Source: an uncultured Lachnospiraceae bacterium (lineage in GTDB: Bacteria > Bacillota > Clostridia > Lachnospirales > Lachnospiraceae). From it: a stretch of DNA of 59,754 bases. The DNA is taken from NCBI GenBank assembly GCA_910587105.1, contig CAJUMB010000014.1:1-59754 (forward strand). The letters are read 5' to 3'. The position numbers and the translations under genes were made by a program. Position 1 is the stretch's first letter; each line of letters begins with the position of its first letter. This document shows positions 42,967 to 51,966 of this stretch, piece after piece. The notes beneath the pieces are model-generated. The model was not told the origin of the DNA, ran no database searches, and saw only the letters and a list, made by a program, of their open reading frames with translations.

Positions 42967-45522
42967 TTACCGGCAGTTCTCAGAGAATGTGAATTCCTTA
43001 GAATCTATATCCGATATATCTATTTCAAATTTATATTTGTGCAGCTGGCATTTTTCGTCATCCTGGTCTGCTATCACAAGGAAATATTCCTGGCCCCGGC
43101 TGTATCTGCCGCTTTTAAGGGTAAATTTCTCCTGAATCAGACGATCTTTTGCATCTGGGGATTTTATATCCGCTGTGATGGGAACCGGAAAGCTGATCTT
43201 CTCCCCACGGGCGTCTGTAAAAAATGCTTGAAGTCTGCGGGGTTTTACCGTATCTGTTACTGGCTCCATCTGCATAAAATCAAGTTTCACCTCGATTCCT
43301 GTCACCCGGCGGTTAAAACTTGAAAGCTCTACGTCCACAAGACCTGTATCTTGCTTTCCCTTAAAAGTATTCACCTTAATAACCGGAACAAGCATCTCCT
43401 GAAGCGACGAACCTCCATGGACATAGTTCTGCCCGCCGCCAGGCATTTTGATAATATCTACGCCCATGGGTGTTGTTACATATATTTGATTCATCCTGCT
43501 AAGATAAGCCATACATCTGCTGATCAATGCATCATTTTCGATAGGACTCCGTGACAGAAGATATCTCTTATTCATAAATCCTGCAAAGATCTGCTCCCGT
43601 TCTATCTTGTCACTTTCCGGCAGTTTGTCTCTCTTATAGATAAACCCGTGATCTGCTGTAATCAAATACCTTGTGTTGGAAATGTATCCGGTAAGCCTTC
43701 TGATAAGCTTTTGTATTTCATCGATTGCCTCCTGGCAGGCATTGAACACTTCATTGTCTGAACGCTGTCCTTCTCCCCGCTGATCAATCTGATTTTGATA
43801 AATATAGACCAGCTCTTTATCCTGGAAAAGCTCTCTTATCTCTGCCCGCTTCGCATGTACAATCTTATCAAATTCATAACAGGCTGATTTGGGTACAGCA
43901 GACTGAAGGATTTTCTGCCTCTCGGCCATGCTGTTTCCACAGTGCATCCCATCTACAAAGATGTCCAGCGAATCATCCACTTTAATATCTTTATTGGGAA
44001 GGAGGGAAGCCATGCCAAGGGTTGTCTCAGACGGCAGCACACTTAACATATGTCCCATCTTCGCCTCGCACTTCTCATCCAGCTCTAGATGTTCCAAAAG
44101 CTCTCGTGCACACTCATAACGCATACCATCGGAAATAACTACAATTACCCGCCCGCCGCCGGACTCATTCATAAACGGTCTCACATAATGATGAAAGAAG
44201 TCTTCCTGCCGTACTTCAGGATAGGTATCATACGCTTCATCTGTAAGGGACTGGTTCCATTTATATGCAAAGTCGTTCAGGTATTGGTTGGTATACATAT
44301 TTTCAACAAGATCCCTGATTTTTTCCATTCCTGCGTCCATTCCTGCCCGGTCAAGATAGTAATAAAACTTTCGATAGTACGTATCAATCAGGTATGTCCC
44401 ACCAACATAATCCTCAATGGCTTCTTGAATCGTTGTCTGATATCTGTGTAATGATACTGCTTTCAACAAATGGTACGCAGCGCTGAGTATCTGATATTTT
44501 TCTTTATAACTTTCGGAATAATGATAGCCAGTCTTTGTCCTTGTCTCACATATCTCAGGTATAGTCATACCGGAAACCTTCTCGTCCAGCATCTGGTCTT
44601 CCAGCTTTGCCTCAATCCAGCTGATCATGTTATCATCAAAATCAGGAAGTGCATCAGATGCCGCCACATCCTCAAGGGGAATCTCCATGATCAGACCGGA
44701 GACATTCAGTTCCTCTGCAGCCTTCCTGGCAAATTCATCATAGAAATTTTTAGACTCCCGGTTATTCATAAGATTCTTGATAAAAATCACCGCGTCATTT
44801 TTCTTTCTGGAAACAAAAATCTTCCAGGACTCCGGCTCATTCCCGTTCATCTGCGCATCCATATAGGTAACAAGCATGGTTACCAGAAACTTCTGGATCG
44901 TGGGATTTACATCCTGATAGCCAAACTGTCTCTCGCAAAGCCTCCAGAATACACGGTCAATCTTCTGATTTTCCATTCTTTTCATTATGCTGTTATCCGT
45001 TAATCCGGCAAGGATAGTCTTGCGCAGCATTTCCTCAAAATTTAACGTCTTAACTCTTGCCAGCACACAGAGAATCCCCAGTTCTATGGACTGATCCGTA
45101 TAGTTTTCTATTTCAAGGTTTTTAAACTTCTGCAGGTTGCTGCCAGTCCAGAATTTCTTGTATTTCTTCACCTTATCCTGGCATTCTGGCGGAATTCCCA
45201 AATCACCCATAAGCTGAATGAGCTTGTCTGAGTAGAAATGTTCTGAATAGTAAAATATATCTGCTAAAGAATTCTCTTTGTCATTCGGACGGGGAAATGG
45301 TGCATATATCAGATAACTGGTGGTAAGGTCCTGGTACTCTAACAGTAGTTTTGCCGCAAAGTTATTGCTACCGGTAAGTTTAAATACCCTGCTGCTGCCG
45401 GACAGCTGCAGGTGGTCAATCTCGTCTTCATATGATGCATCGTCATCGTACCAGAATACAGTCTTTCGTTCTGAACTATTTAAGAGGATATTTAGTTTAT
45501 CCTGTATTTCTTGTAAATTCAT
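42967..45522 (-). CDS. pglZ: BREX PglZ, alkaline-phosphatase-superfamily protein
   Basis: 851 aa, the size of type 1 PglZ. The central PglZ core has VIVVISDGMRYECARELLEH with the metal-binding Asp465, LPSETTLGMASLLP, and YLITADHGFIYKRDK (about 625-640). The N-terminal region is helical; the C-terminal beta domain is Asp/Glu-rich. PglZ is required for BREX protection and interacts with PglX; its precise chemistry is unsettled. It lies 37 bp after the nuclease-like gene. GGAGGAAAAG precedes the ATG. Confidence 0.93.
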   Translation of the reverse strand: MNLQEIQDKLNILLNSSERKTVFWYDDDASYEDEIDHLQLSGSSRVFKLTGSNNFAAKLLLEYQDLTTSYLIYAPFPRPNDKENSLADIFYYSEHFYSDKLIQLMGDLGIPPECQDKVKKYKKFWTGSNLQKFKNLEIENYTDQSIELGILCVLARVKTLNFEEMLRKTILAGLTDNSIMKRMENQKIDRVFWRLCERQFGYQDVNPTIQKFLVTMLVTYMDAQMNGNEPESWKIFVSRKKNDAVIFIKNLMNNRESKNFYDEFARKAAEELNVSGLIMEIPLEDVAASDALPDFDDNMISWIEAKLEDQMLDEKVSGMTIPEICETRTKTGYHYSESYKEKYQILSAAYHLLKAVSLHRYQTTIQEAIEDYVGGTYLIDTYYRKFYYYLDRAGMDAGMEKIRDLVENMYTNQYLNDFAYKWNQSLTDEAYDTYPEVRQEDFFHHYVRPFMNESGGGRVIVVISDGMRYECARELLEHLELDEKCEAKMGHMLSVLPSETTLGMASLLPNKDIKVDDSLDIFVDGMHCGNSMAERQKILQSAVPKSACYEFDKIVHAKRAEIRELFQDKELVYIYQNQIDQRGEGQRSDNEVFNACQEAIDEIQKLIRRLTGYISNTRYLITADHGFIYKRDKLPESDKIEREQIFAGFMNKRYLLSRSPIENDALISRCMAYLSRMNQIYVTTPMGVDIIKMPGGGQNYVHGGSSLQEMLVPVIKVNTFKGKQDTGLVDVELSSFNRRVTGIEVKLDFMQMEPVTDTVKPRRLQAFFTDARGEKISFPVPITADIKSPDAKDRLIQEKFTLKSGRYSRGQEYFLVIADQDDEKCQLHKYKFEIDISDIDSKEFTFSENCR

Positions 45523-45559
45523 GTGCTTTTCCTCCGCTGCTTTGTGGAAATAAACAAAT

Positions 45560-46069
45560 CTATTCTGATATTCTTCTTATTGGATAACTTCCATAAATGC
45601 TGTCAGCGTTCCATTCATCTATAGAAAGAACCTCTATTTGCTCTATCAGTCTTTTTCCATTTCCTATACTATCTTGGAGAACAAAAGGCAATTCTGCTTT
45701 CAATCTATTTCGCAGTCTTTTTCTGGTGGTGGTATCTCCATTTGGATATTCAAGGATATATATGTACTGGACTGGTTTGTTTTTATCCATTAGTCTTAAA
45801 TAGTGCAGAGAATCATAAAACTTTCGTGTGACAATTGATATTTTTTTATCTTCCATTGGTTGGAATGCGGCGGGGTTTTCCGCATTTGCAATACATGCAT
45901 GCTTGTACTCTACCATGAAAATATGAGTAGAATTTTCAATCAGAAAATCCACATCCTTAATGTGTATTCCTGCATTATGATAGTCTTCATGCATTTTATC
46001 TGTTGCCCATACAGCATCTGAACAGTCAATGCTGTATATACCATTTTCTTCTATAAATATATTTTTCAC
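45560..46069 (-). CDS. PD-(D/E)XK-like partner of AAA ATPase
   Basis: 169 aa from GTG 46069, chosen because GAGGAGG lies 8 bases upstream; the longer frame from 46123 would overlap the ATPase and has no site. The core DVDFLIENSTHIFMVEYKHA has Asp and E-x-K in PD-(D/E)XK order; FQPMEDKKISIVTRKFYDSL and VQYIYILEYPNG follow. A nuclease effector is the simplest reading. It sits directly after the AAA ATPase, and together they resemble ATPase-nuclease defence pairs. It is not the DUF4435/TOPRIM protein of PARIS. Confidence 0.7.
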   Translation of the reverse strand: MKNIFIEENGIYSIDCSDAVWATDKMHEDYHNAGIHIKDVDFLIENSTHIFMVEYKHACIANAENPAAFQPMEDKKISIVTRKFYDSLHYLRLMDKNKPVQYIYILEYPNGDTTTRKRLRNRLKAELPFVLQDSIGNGKRLIEQIEVLSIDEWNADSIYGSYPIRRISE

Positions 46070-46082
46070 AGATATATCCTCC

Positions 46083-47180
46083 TCACATTTCATACACTTC
46101 ATCAAGGAGCGCATTATCTGCAATTATGATATGGTTGTTCTCGATGTCATCCATTCTGTATGCTGATTGACTGTATATAGCCTCGTTTTCATCATCCATA
46201 CCGGGAAGCATATTTTGTGTTTCATCCGAAAAAAAATTACGGCTCTTGTATAGATTATGAAACATCACCTGCTCTTTATTTTTACGTCGAATTTCCAGAT
46301 ATTTTGCAAAATTATAGCTGTGAGTCGCTATAAATACCTGAACTCCATTTTCTTGCAATTCTAACAAAATTTCTGCCACAAGTGGATATAGTTCAGGATT
46401 TAAATTTGCTTCTGGTTCATCCCACAAAAGAATCGTTCCCTTTTCTAAGAGACCATTTCGTATCAATTTCCAAAGCAAACCCAATTTTCGCAATCCTTCA
46501 GCCTCCAATGAAAAATCCACTTTCTGACCTTCCCTTTTCAGCACGTAAAAAGAATCATTCTCGAAAATGACCGTTCCATCAATCACAGCGCTGATCTTAT
46601 CAAGAATTTTACTCATTACAGATGGGATTTCCCGTGTTTCTGGTAAAGAAGCATTTACAATAATATCTATCTGTGTTCCATCAAAGGGCATGTTGTATTT
46701 CTGATTCATTGCCAGGAAGCCTTTGGCATGGGACAGCATCTCTGTGGTCGGAATAAATACGGACTGTATATTTAATCCCAGCCATTGATCATAATTCAGC
46801 AGTGCTTTATGGGAGAGGCTGTCTTCAAAGCTATGTGTTCCATCTGATACTCTATAATAACAATAGTTCTCTTTATTCTCCATATTTTTTAAAGTATCAC
46901 TGTCTTTTAGACTGTTGGAGAAAAATTGTATCAGCCGCTTTGTTTTTCCCTCATCTGTCTGCTTGATTGACCATTGTGCTGCTGCATAGATCATTTTTAA
47001 AATAGTCGTCTTTCCTACTCCATTCTCACCTATCAAGACATTTATCCCATCACAGAAATTCAGCTTGAAACCATCATTAAAGGAGTCGCCTTCTTTTATT
47101 GTCTTGAAATCTCCATTGTTTTTTCTCCAATGTCGTTTAAATACCATTACATTTAAAATTTCAATTGTTTTAATTGCCAT
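46083..47180 (-). CDS. AAA ATPase (RecF/OLD-like) in BREX cassette
   Basis: 365 aa. Walker A GENGVGKT (51-58), signature-like SLEAEGLRKLGLLWKLI, Walker B ILLWDEPEANLNP (Asp254, Glu255), and the switch His287 in VFIATHSYNF. This is the single-chain SMC/ABC-like ATPase form seen in OLD, AbiEii-linked and many defence proteins. The C terminus continues with NHIIIADNALLDEVYEM. The nuclease-like gene starts 13 bp after its stop. It would detect a phage cue and activate the partner; this is inferred from the family. Confidence 0.87.
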   Translation of the reverse strand: MAIKTIEILNVMVFKRHWRKNNGDFKTIKEGDSFNDGFKLNFCDGINVLIGENGVGKTTILKMIYAAAQWSIKQTDEGKTKRLIQFFSNSLKDSDTLKNMENKENYCYYRVSDGTHSFEDSLSHKALLNYDQWLGLNIQSVFIPTTEMLSHAKGFLAMNQKYNMPFDGTQIDIIVNASLPETREIPSVMSKILDKISAVIDGTVIFENDSFYVLKREGQKVDFSLEAEGLRKLGLLWKLIRNGLLEKGTILLWDEPEANLNPELYPLVAEILLELQENGVQVFIATHSYNFAKYLEIRRKNKEQVMFHNLYKSRNFFSDETQNMLPGMDDENEAIYSQSAYRMDDIENNHIIIADNALLDEVYEM

Positions 47181-47236
47181 AGCCAGCCGCCTCCTGTTCT
47201 GAGTTTATTTGCACTATTATTTGTATTATGCCCTGT

Positions 47237-47524
47237 TTATGTATTTATACACAATTTCAAAATTGCAATGCAAAGCTTTTCGTAATCATCTGGATCATCA
47301 TCTAGCAATGTTTCATCAAATATTTTTATGTATTCAAATTGAGTTTTCCACGCCATCTCTTAATAAAATAACATTTGATGTGTTTTACCTTTGCACAATT
47401 TTTGAGCAGTGGTTGGACCAAGTAATTCAAATGAATCTGAAACTGCACGAATATTCCCGCAGATATAGATATATTTCAGCTTTTTCCAAACGCTAACGGC
47501 ATAAATCTTTTCTTTTTTATCCAT
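47237..47524 (-). pseudogene. MNT partner ORF with an in-frame stop
   Basis: A frame starting MDKKEKIYAVSVWKKLKYIY overlaps the nucleotidyltransferase end by 8 bp, as toxin-antitoxin partners often do. It stops at TAA 47360-47362 after 54 codons, then continues in frame for 40 more codons (EMAWKTQFEYIKIFDE, PDDYEKLCIAILKL). The two parts together (95 codons) read as one helical protein. HEPN is the usual partner, but I do not see a clear R-x4-6-H motif. A nonsense mutation, or a short active form, are both possible. Confidence 0.5.
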
Positions 47525-47858
47525 AAACTGGTATCCCCTCTCTCTCGATATTCTGATAGAATGGCAGACAAGAAAGATTATCTTCAAAATGCTTTTTATC
47601 CCGCAGTGAGATAGAAAGAAAAACCTCTTGTTCAAGCGATATGTCACTTGCCATTTCAGCAGTTGAATTCCGCAACATTTTTATTTCTCTCTCAGCACAA
47701 TCTAAGATGATCATAATATCTATATCTGATTCTTCGATATTGTCCCCGCGGGCATATGAACCATAGAGGATGATCTTATTTAACCTATCTCCGAAAAGTT
47801 GTTTTGCAGCAATCTCCACTCTCTTAAGCACGATCTGCAACTTGGATTTCGTACACAT
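47517..47858 (-). CDS. MNT-type nucleotidyltransferase
   Basis: 113 aa. The nucleotidyltransferase core is complete: ILYGSYARGD (Gly33, Ser34) and SDIDIMI (Asp45, Asp47). In the MNT-HEPN systems such proteins are antitoxins that AMPylate a toxic HEPN RNase. GGAGGGG precedes the ATG. The neighbour downstream is broken, so this could now be an orphan. It is the first gene of a cassette between pglX and pglZ. Confidence 0.88.
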   Translation of the reverse strand: MCTKSKLQIVLKRVEIAAKQLFGDRLNKIILYGSYARGDNIEESDIDIMIILDCAEREIKMLRNSTAEMASDISLEQEVFLSISLRDKKHFEDNLSCLPFYQNIEREGIPVYG

Positions 47859-48198
47859 TGCTGCCCCTCCTATACATTCAAATGTTATTTCTATCTTTCG
47901 TATACCATATTTTAAAAATATAGTAGGAAGAATTCCAAGTGGATTTTGTTATATTTACATGATGGGTGATCTTATCTTTTTTGATGACCTTTACTTTTTT
48001 CTTTTTACTGTTTTATCAACTTTATTTTTTGGATACTCTCATTTCCACCAATAAGCGTTTTTATGCTTATATTTCCGCTTTGCCTCTTCTATTACTTGAA
48101 CATGCTTCACTTCAAGATTGCAATGAGCCGTAGTTTTTGTAACCTATCGTCCGCCCTGCATATATTCTTTATCCTGCCAGCCACGAAGATCCGACTTC
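47859..48198. other. Gap after pglX
   Basis: 340 bp without a confident gene. In minus sense a frame between about 48040 and 48180 reads protein-like (VTKTTAHCNLEVKHVQVIEE) but is closed by stops on both sides, so it may be a remnant of a former gene. A short stem AAGATC/GATCTT lies near 48186-48207. Confidence 0.4.
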
Positions 48199-51100
48199 TC
48201 AGATCTTTGCTAGAAGATTAATTTTCTGCTTCTTCTCTCCTTCACCGCCAACTTCAATGCCCTGAAATTTAGCATAATTCACTTTTACACCATCATCCAA
48301 GTCCAATTCAATTCTCTTCAAAGCAATATGGGAAAGTGCCGGGTAATACGCACGTATCTCCGCCAGCTGCTTGATGTACTTGTCTCTCTTTTTTGTGGCC
48401 TGTGCCCTGTCTACTGCACTTGATGATGTATTTATTGCGTACTCAGCATTTTTTAGGGCATTCTCTATCATACTCTGTGTCTTTATTAAGTAGTCGGAAC
48501 GAATCAGTCCCACCGTATCTGACGTGTATCTGTGCAGATATACCAGGCATTTGAATCCATTCTTTTTTCCTGTATCAAAGAGCCAGTATATGGGACGCTT
48601 ACCTGAGCCTGTCACAGAATAGATACTGCAATGATCCTTAAAGAAATCATTCAGGAAATAATTACGGATTTTCTCTCTGGAGCTCGTCCCTTTTGTGCCA
48701 ATGGCATCTGCAATAAAATCAAGGTTTTGTTCCAGATTTTTTTCTCCATATACTATTTTAATAAACTCTTCGAAACGCCCTACAATATCATCCTCAAAAT
48801 ATGATTCATCTGTAATTGGGATGATGGCATCTCTATCTGCCGGGAAGGTTTTATATTTTCCTGGGTCAAATTCTCCGCCGGCATAAATGAGGCCTGGTTC
48901 ATCCAAGGAGTATCTTCCAAACATGCAACCGACGGCATAAGAAATAAGAGAACGGATGTCGCGCCCTAAGTCAGCCTTTCGGACTGTAATATCCTTGTCA
49001 GCTACTTCGGGTGTAAGTTCATCTTGTAAACCGTAAATATGTATAAATATACGATTCAATTCTTCTTCATTTTCTTTTAATTTCTCAAATCGATTATTGC
49101 ATTCATTCTCCCACTTTTCATAATACCGCTGTACAAGACCAGCTTGCTCTATATGTGATTCAGAAACTTCAAACATTTCCTGCTCCTTTTGTTTTTTTCT
49201 AAAAGGGACAAGAGGGTGGAATTTGAAATCCCATGATGTTTCAAAGGAGTCCCAATCAAATTTGCATAATTCTATACTTTGCTTAACCCTATCTTCAATC
49301 GTTTCTTTTCTGATAATGTATGGCATTTTTTTTACAATAATCGGTGTTATATTCAATGTTGGATTCAATACAGTAATAAGGTATTCAGCAATTTTGCTGT
49401 TCAAAAACCCTAACATTACAAAAATATTATCAGCCTCTCTATTCGGAAAAAGACCTAATCCTGCAGAATCAAAAGTAAACCCTTGTTCAAAATATCTAAA
49501 ACTTGAACGCGACGAAGTTATTTTTGACCAACCTATATGCTCTCGAAAATAATAGTCCTTTCCATCATGTCTAAACCCTGCATTAGATGCCATCTGTATT
49601 AATGAATCTCTACTATATTTTAACACAAATTCTCTATTACCATACCATTTATGATATTCACCACCTTTATTATGTGGTGTGTATAAATAGCGTTCAGATG
49701 ATACTATGCTTGTTTTATTAAAATTTACCTCTTGCCATAAAAAAATAAACTTGGCATTATCCCCCGTACACATTCCTGCCTTAATCGCGTAATATTCCGA
49801 TATTTTTTGTTCCTTGAAAATATTTATCAAGCTCTCACTTGCCCAATAAGCTGTAGGAGTACCAGGAATATCTATAAATTTACTAATATTCGCTATATAC
49901 AATACTCCATTTTCTTTACCTTCTATTGCTTCTAATGTTGCATTTCTTTTATTTTTTTCTCCGTTTATTCCAATCAGCCTAAGAAATGTACCAGAATAAT
50001 TCGATATATTTATATTTTTTATAACAAATGCAGTTGTTTGAACAACCTCTCCCGCTATTTCATCAAACGCCCTTGGTCCTAAATGAATCATATTGCAGAC
50101 TGTGATCTGATATATTTTCTTCCGCAACTTTTCAAAACTCGATAAAAACATCCATGCATGTTGAGTAATCATAGATATATATCCATTCACTTTACATAGA
50201 ACATTGCAACGTTCAATGAACACAGCAAATAAATCCGACTTGCTATCTTGGTAATAATCTTTAGTGTAATCCAATAGCTTGGTACTCATCCCCGGCCTGC
50301 CCATATACGGCGGATTCGTAACAACAGCATTATACTTTCCAGCAAGCACCTCCCCAATATCCACCAGCCGTGCCAGCAGCTTCTTCGAATTCTCTGCCCC
50401 CACGCTCTCAAATGACATCTGTCCTTCACAGTCCGTTCTCGACACAAATGCCCGCAAAAGCCCCCAATCATAGTCCTCCACATTCAAAATCGACCCATAC
50501 TCTTTTGCGTCTTTCAATGTATCAAGCAGTCCATTCATCTGATCAACCGCATCATTTTTCTGCACTTCATCCAGACCTGCCCCAAAATACTTCAGCTGGT
50601 TTCTATCAATGGAATTACTCTCCTCTATGGCATACACCTGAGGCACGGCCTGTACTCTTTCACCTTCCATATTCTCATGTCCGCGGAAGAAAATCCTATT
50701 ATATCCCCTGGCCTTCATCATAAGTGCAAAATACGACAGCTGATAGGCCCGGCGGTCGATATCCAGCCCTCTGATGTTCTTTTCCAGTATATCAAAAACA
50801 GCTTCTCTCTCACTAAATCCTTCACTGCGGTAAATATCCATAAGGACATCAAACATATAGACCAGGATATGGCCGGAACCCATGCATGGGTCGATACAGG
50901 TAATGTCCTGGGGCACCAGGTCTTTATAAGTATTCCTGATCTCAATAAGCTGAGCCTTCACATCTTCTTCCTGCTCTGCCTCTGGAAGATAATATTTCCA
51001 GCCGAATTCTTCCGCTTTAGCCTTTTCATCTACAGAAGTTTCCACAGCTCTTAAATGTTCTATCCACACTCTGCCAAGAGAATTCTCCACCATATAACGG

Positions 51101-51882
51101 ACAATCCAGTCTGGGGTAAAGAGCTGTGTTGCCGCCGGAATTCTCTCCTTAGTAATCTTCACGTTCTTCTTAAGCTTTGCGAATGTATCATCCTTCAATT
51201 CTGTATTGTAATATTGATACATCCAGCCAATAATCTCAACCTGTCCTTCAGTGTCCACATTGAAGTTATCCTCTGGAATGGTATCAACAAGCATGCGGAC
51301 CACACCATCGCTGGTATATGTAATTTTGAGCAGCAGCTCCATGTAATCGTCTGTCTTTTCAAACAGCCCGGGAAGGATTTCATTGAGCTCATTGCACTGT
51401 TTTACAAAAAGCATCCGGAAGGCATCATCATACCTATTTTCCCGTTTTGCTGTTTGAATCCTATCTAATTCCTCTGAAGTGAGATTCAATTCCACAGTGT
51501 CAGCCTGCGTGACAATATCCGGAGTTGTGCTTCCTGCCTCCGAGGATAAGACGCGCACCCGGGCAGGCAGATAGTTATTTACCTCCATAAACCGGATGGC
51601 GATCAATCGATTGAACCAAGTATAGGCCGTCTCCTCAATCACCTGGTCAAACCCCTGCTCCTGAATGGCTTTCACAAGATTGGCCCGGCGCCTCCTGTCA
51701 TCTCCGAATATTCTGTTCTCCGTGCCGGCCACGGTCTCATATACTTCAAAGTCATTTCCTTTTTGAACCGGAGGTTTACATCCGTCTTTTGTAATTCCAT
51801 AGAACCCTGCCTCTTTCACTGCAGATTTCATAAGAATTTTTCTCGCCTCTATGGCAAAATTCTTTATCGCGGTCTTATCCAT
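48199..51882 (-). CDS. pglX: BREX-1 adenine-specific DNA methyltransferase PglX
   Basis: 1227 aa. An N-terminal helical region (about 1-240) precedes the methyltransferase core: SAM motif IDPCMGSGHILVYMF (about 330-344), LDIDRRAYQLSYFALMMKAR, and catalytic NPPY at 523-526 (TNPPYMGRPG). The C-terminal specificity region and a coiled coil (RAQATKKRDKYIKQLAEIRA) follow. PglX methylates adenine in a non-palindromic site to mark host DNA and is needed for phage exclusion. Recognition sequence cannot be read from the gene. It starts 84 bp after brxC; GAGGAAG precedes the ATG. Confidence 0.95.
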   Translation of the reverse strand: MDKTAIKNFAIEARKILMKSAVKEAGFYGITKDGCKPPVQKGNDFEVYETVAGTENRIFGDDRRRRANLVKAIQEQGFDQVIEETAYTWFNRLIAIRFMEVNNYLPARVRVLSSEAGSTTPDIVTQADTVELNLTSEELDRIQTAKRENRYDDAFRMLFVKQCNELNEILPGLFEKTDDYMELLLKITYTSDGVVRMLVDTIPEDNFNVDTEGQVEIIGWMYQYYNTELKDDTFAKLKKNVKITKERIPAATQLFTPDWIVRYMVENSLGRVWIEHLRAVETSVDEKAKAEEFGWKYYLPEAEQEEDVKAQLIEIRNTYKDLVPQDITCIDPCMGSGHILVYMFDVLMDIYRSEGFSEREAVFDILEKNIRGLDIDRRAYQLSYFALMMKARGYNRIFFRGHENMEGERVQAVPQVYAIEESNSIDRNQLKYFGAGLDEVQKNDAVDQMNGLLDTLKDAKEYGSILNVEDYDWGLLRAFVSRTDCEGQMSFESVGAENSKKLLARLVDIGEVLAGKYNAVVTNPPYMGRPGMSTKLLDYTKDYYQDSKSDLFAVFIERCNVLCKVNGYISMITQHAWMFLSSFEKLRKKIYQITVCNMIHLGPRAFDEIAGEVVQTTAFVIKNINISNYSGTFLRLIGINGEKNKRNATLEAIEGKENGVLYIANISKFIDIPGTPTAYWASESLINIFKEQKISEYYAIKAGMCTGDNAKFIFLWQEVNFNKTSIVSSERYLYTPHNKGGEYHKWYGNREFVLKYSRDSLIQMASNAGFRHDGKDYYFREHIGWSKITSSRSSFRYFEQGFTFDSAGLGLFPNREADNIFVMLGFLNSKIAEYLITVLNPTLNITPIIVKKMPYIIRKETIEDRVKQSIELCKFDWDSFETSWDFKFHPLVPFRKKQKEQEMFEVSESHIEQAGLVQRYYEKWENECNNRFEKLKENEEELNRIFIHIYGLQDELTPEVADKDITVRKADLGRDIRSLISYAVGCMFGRYSLDEPGLIYAGGEFDPGKYKTFPADRDAIIPITDESYFEDDIVGRFEEFIKIVYGEKNLEQNLDFIADAIGTKGTSSREKIRNYFLNDFFKDHCSIYSVTGSGKRPIYWLFDTGKKNGFKCLVYLHRYTSDTVGLIRSDYLIKTQSMIENALKNAEYAINTSSSAVDRAQATKKRDKYIKQLAEIRAYYPALSHIALKRIELDLDDGVKVNYAKFQGIEVGGEGEKKQKINLLAKI

Positions 51883-51966
51883 GCCGTTCTTCCTCTCTTA
51901 GAAACTGTAGAAAATAACTGATACAGATTGCGCGGGATATGTCACAGGTTATTTCTTAACAGTTCC

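Noticed and set aside
45560..47180. PARIS (AriA/AriB) system
   Set aside because: The ATPase fits loosely, but the partner has an E-x-K nuclease-like core, not a DUF4435/TOPRIM sequence.
47237..47524. Classical HEPN toxin
   Set aside because: Position fits, but no clear R-x4-6-H motif, so it is left unnamed.
47770..48054. Plus-strand 94-codon ORF
   Set aside because: Antisense to the MNT gene, no ribosome binding site, composition of a shadow frame.
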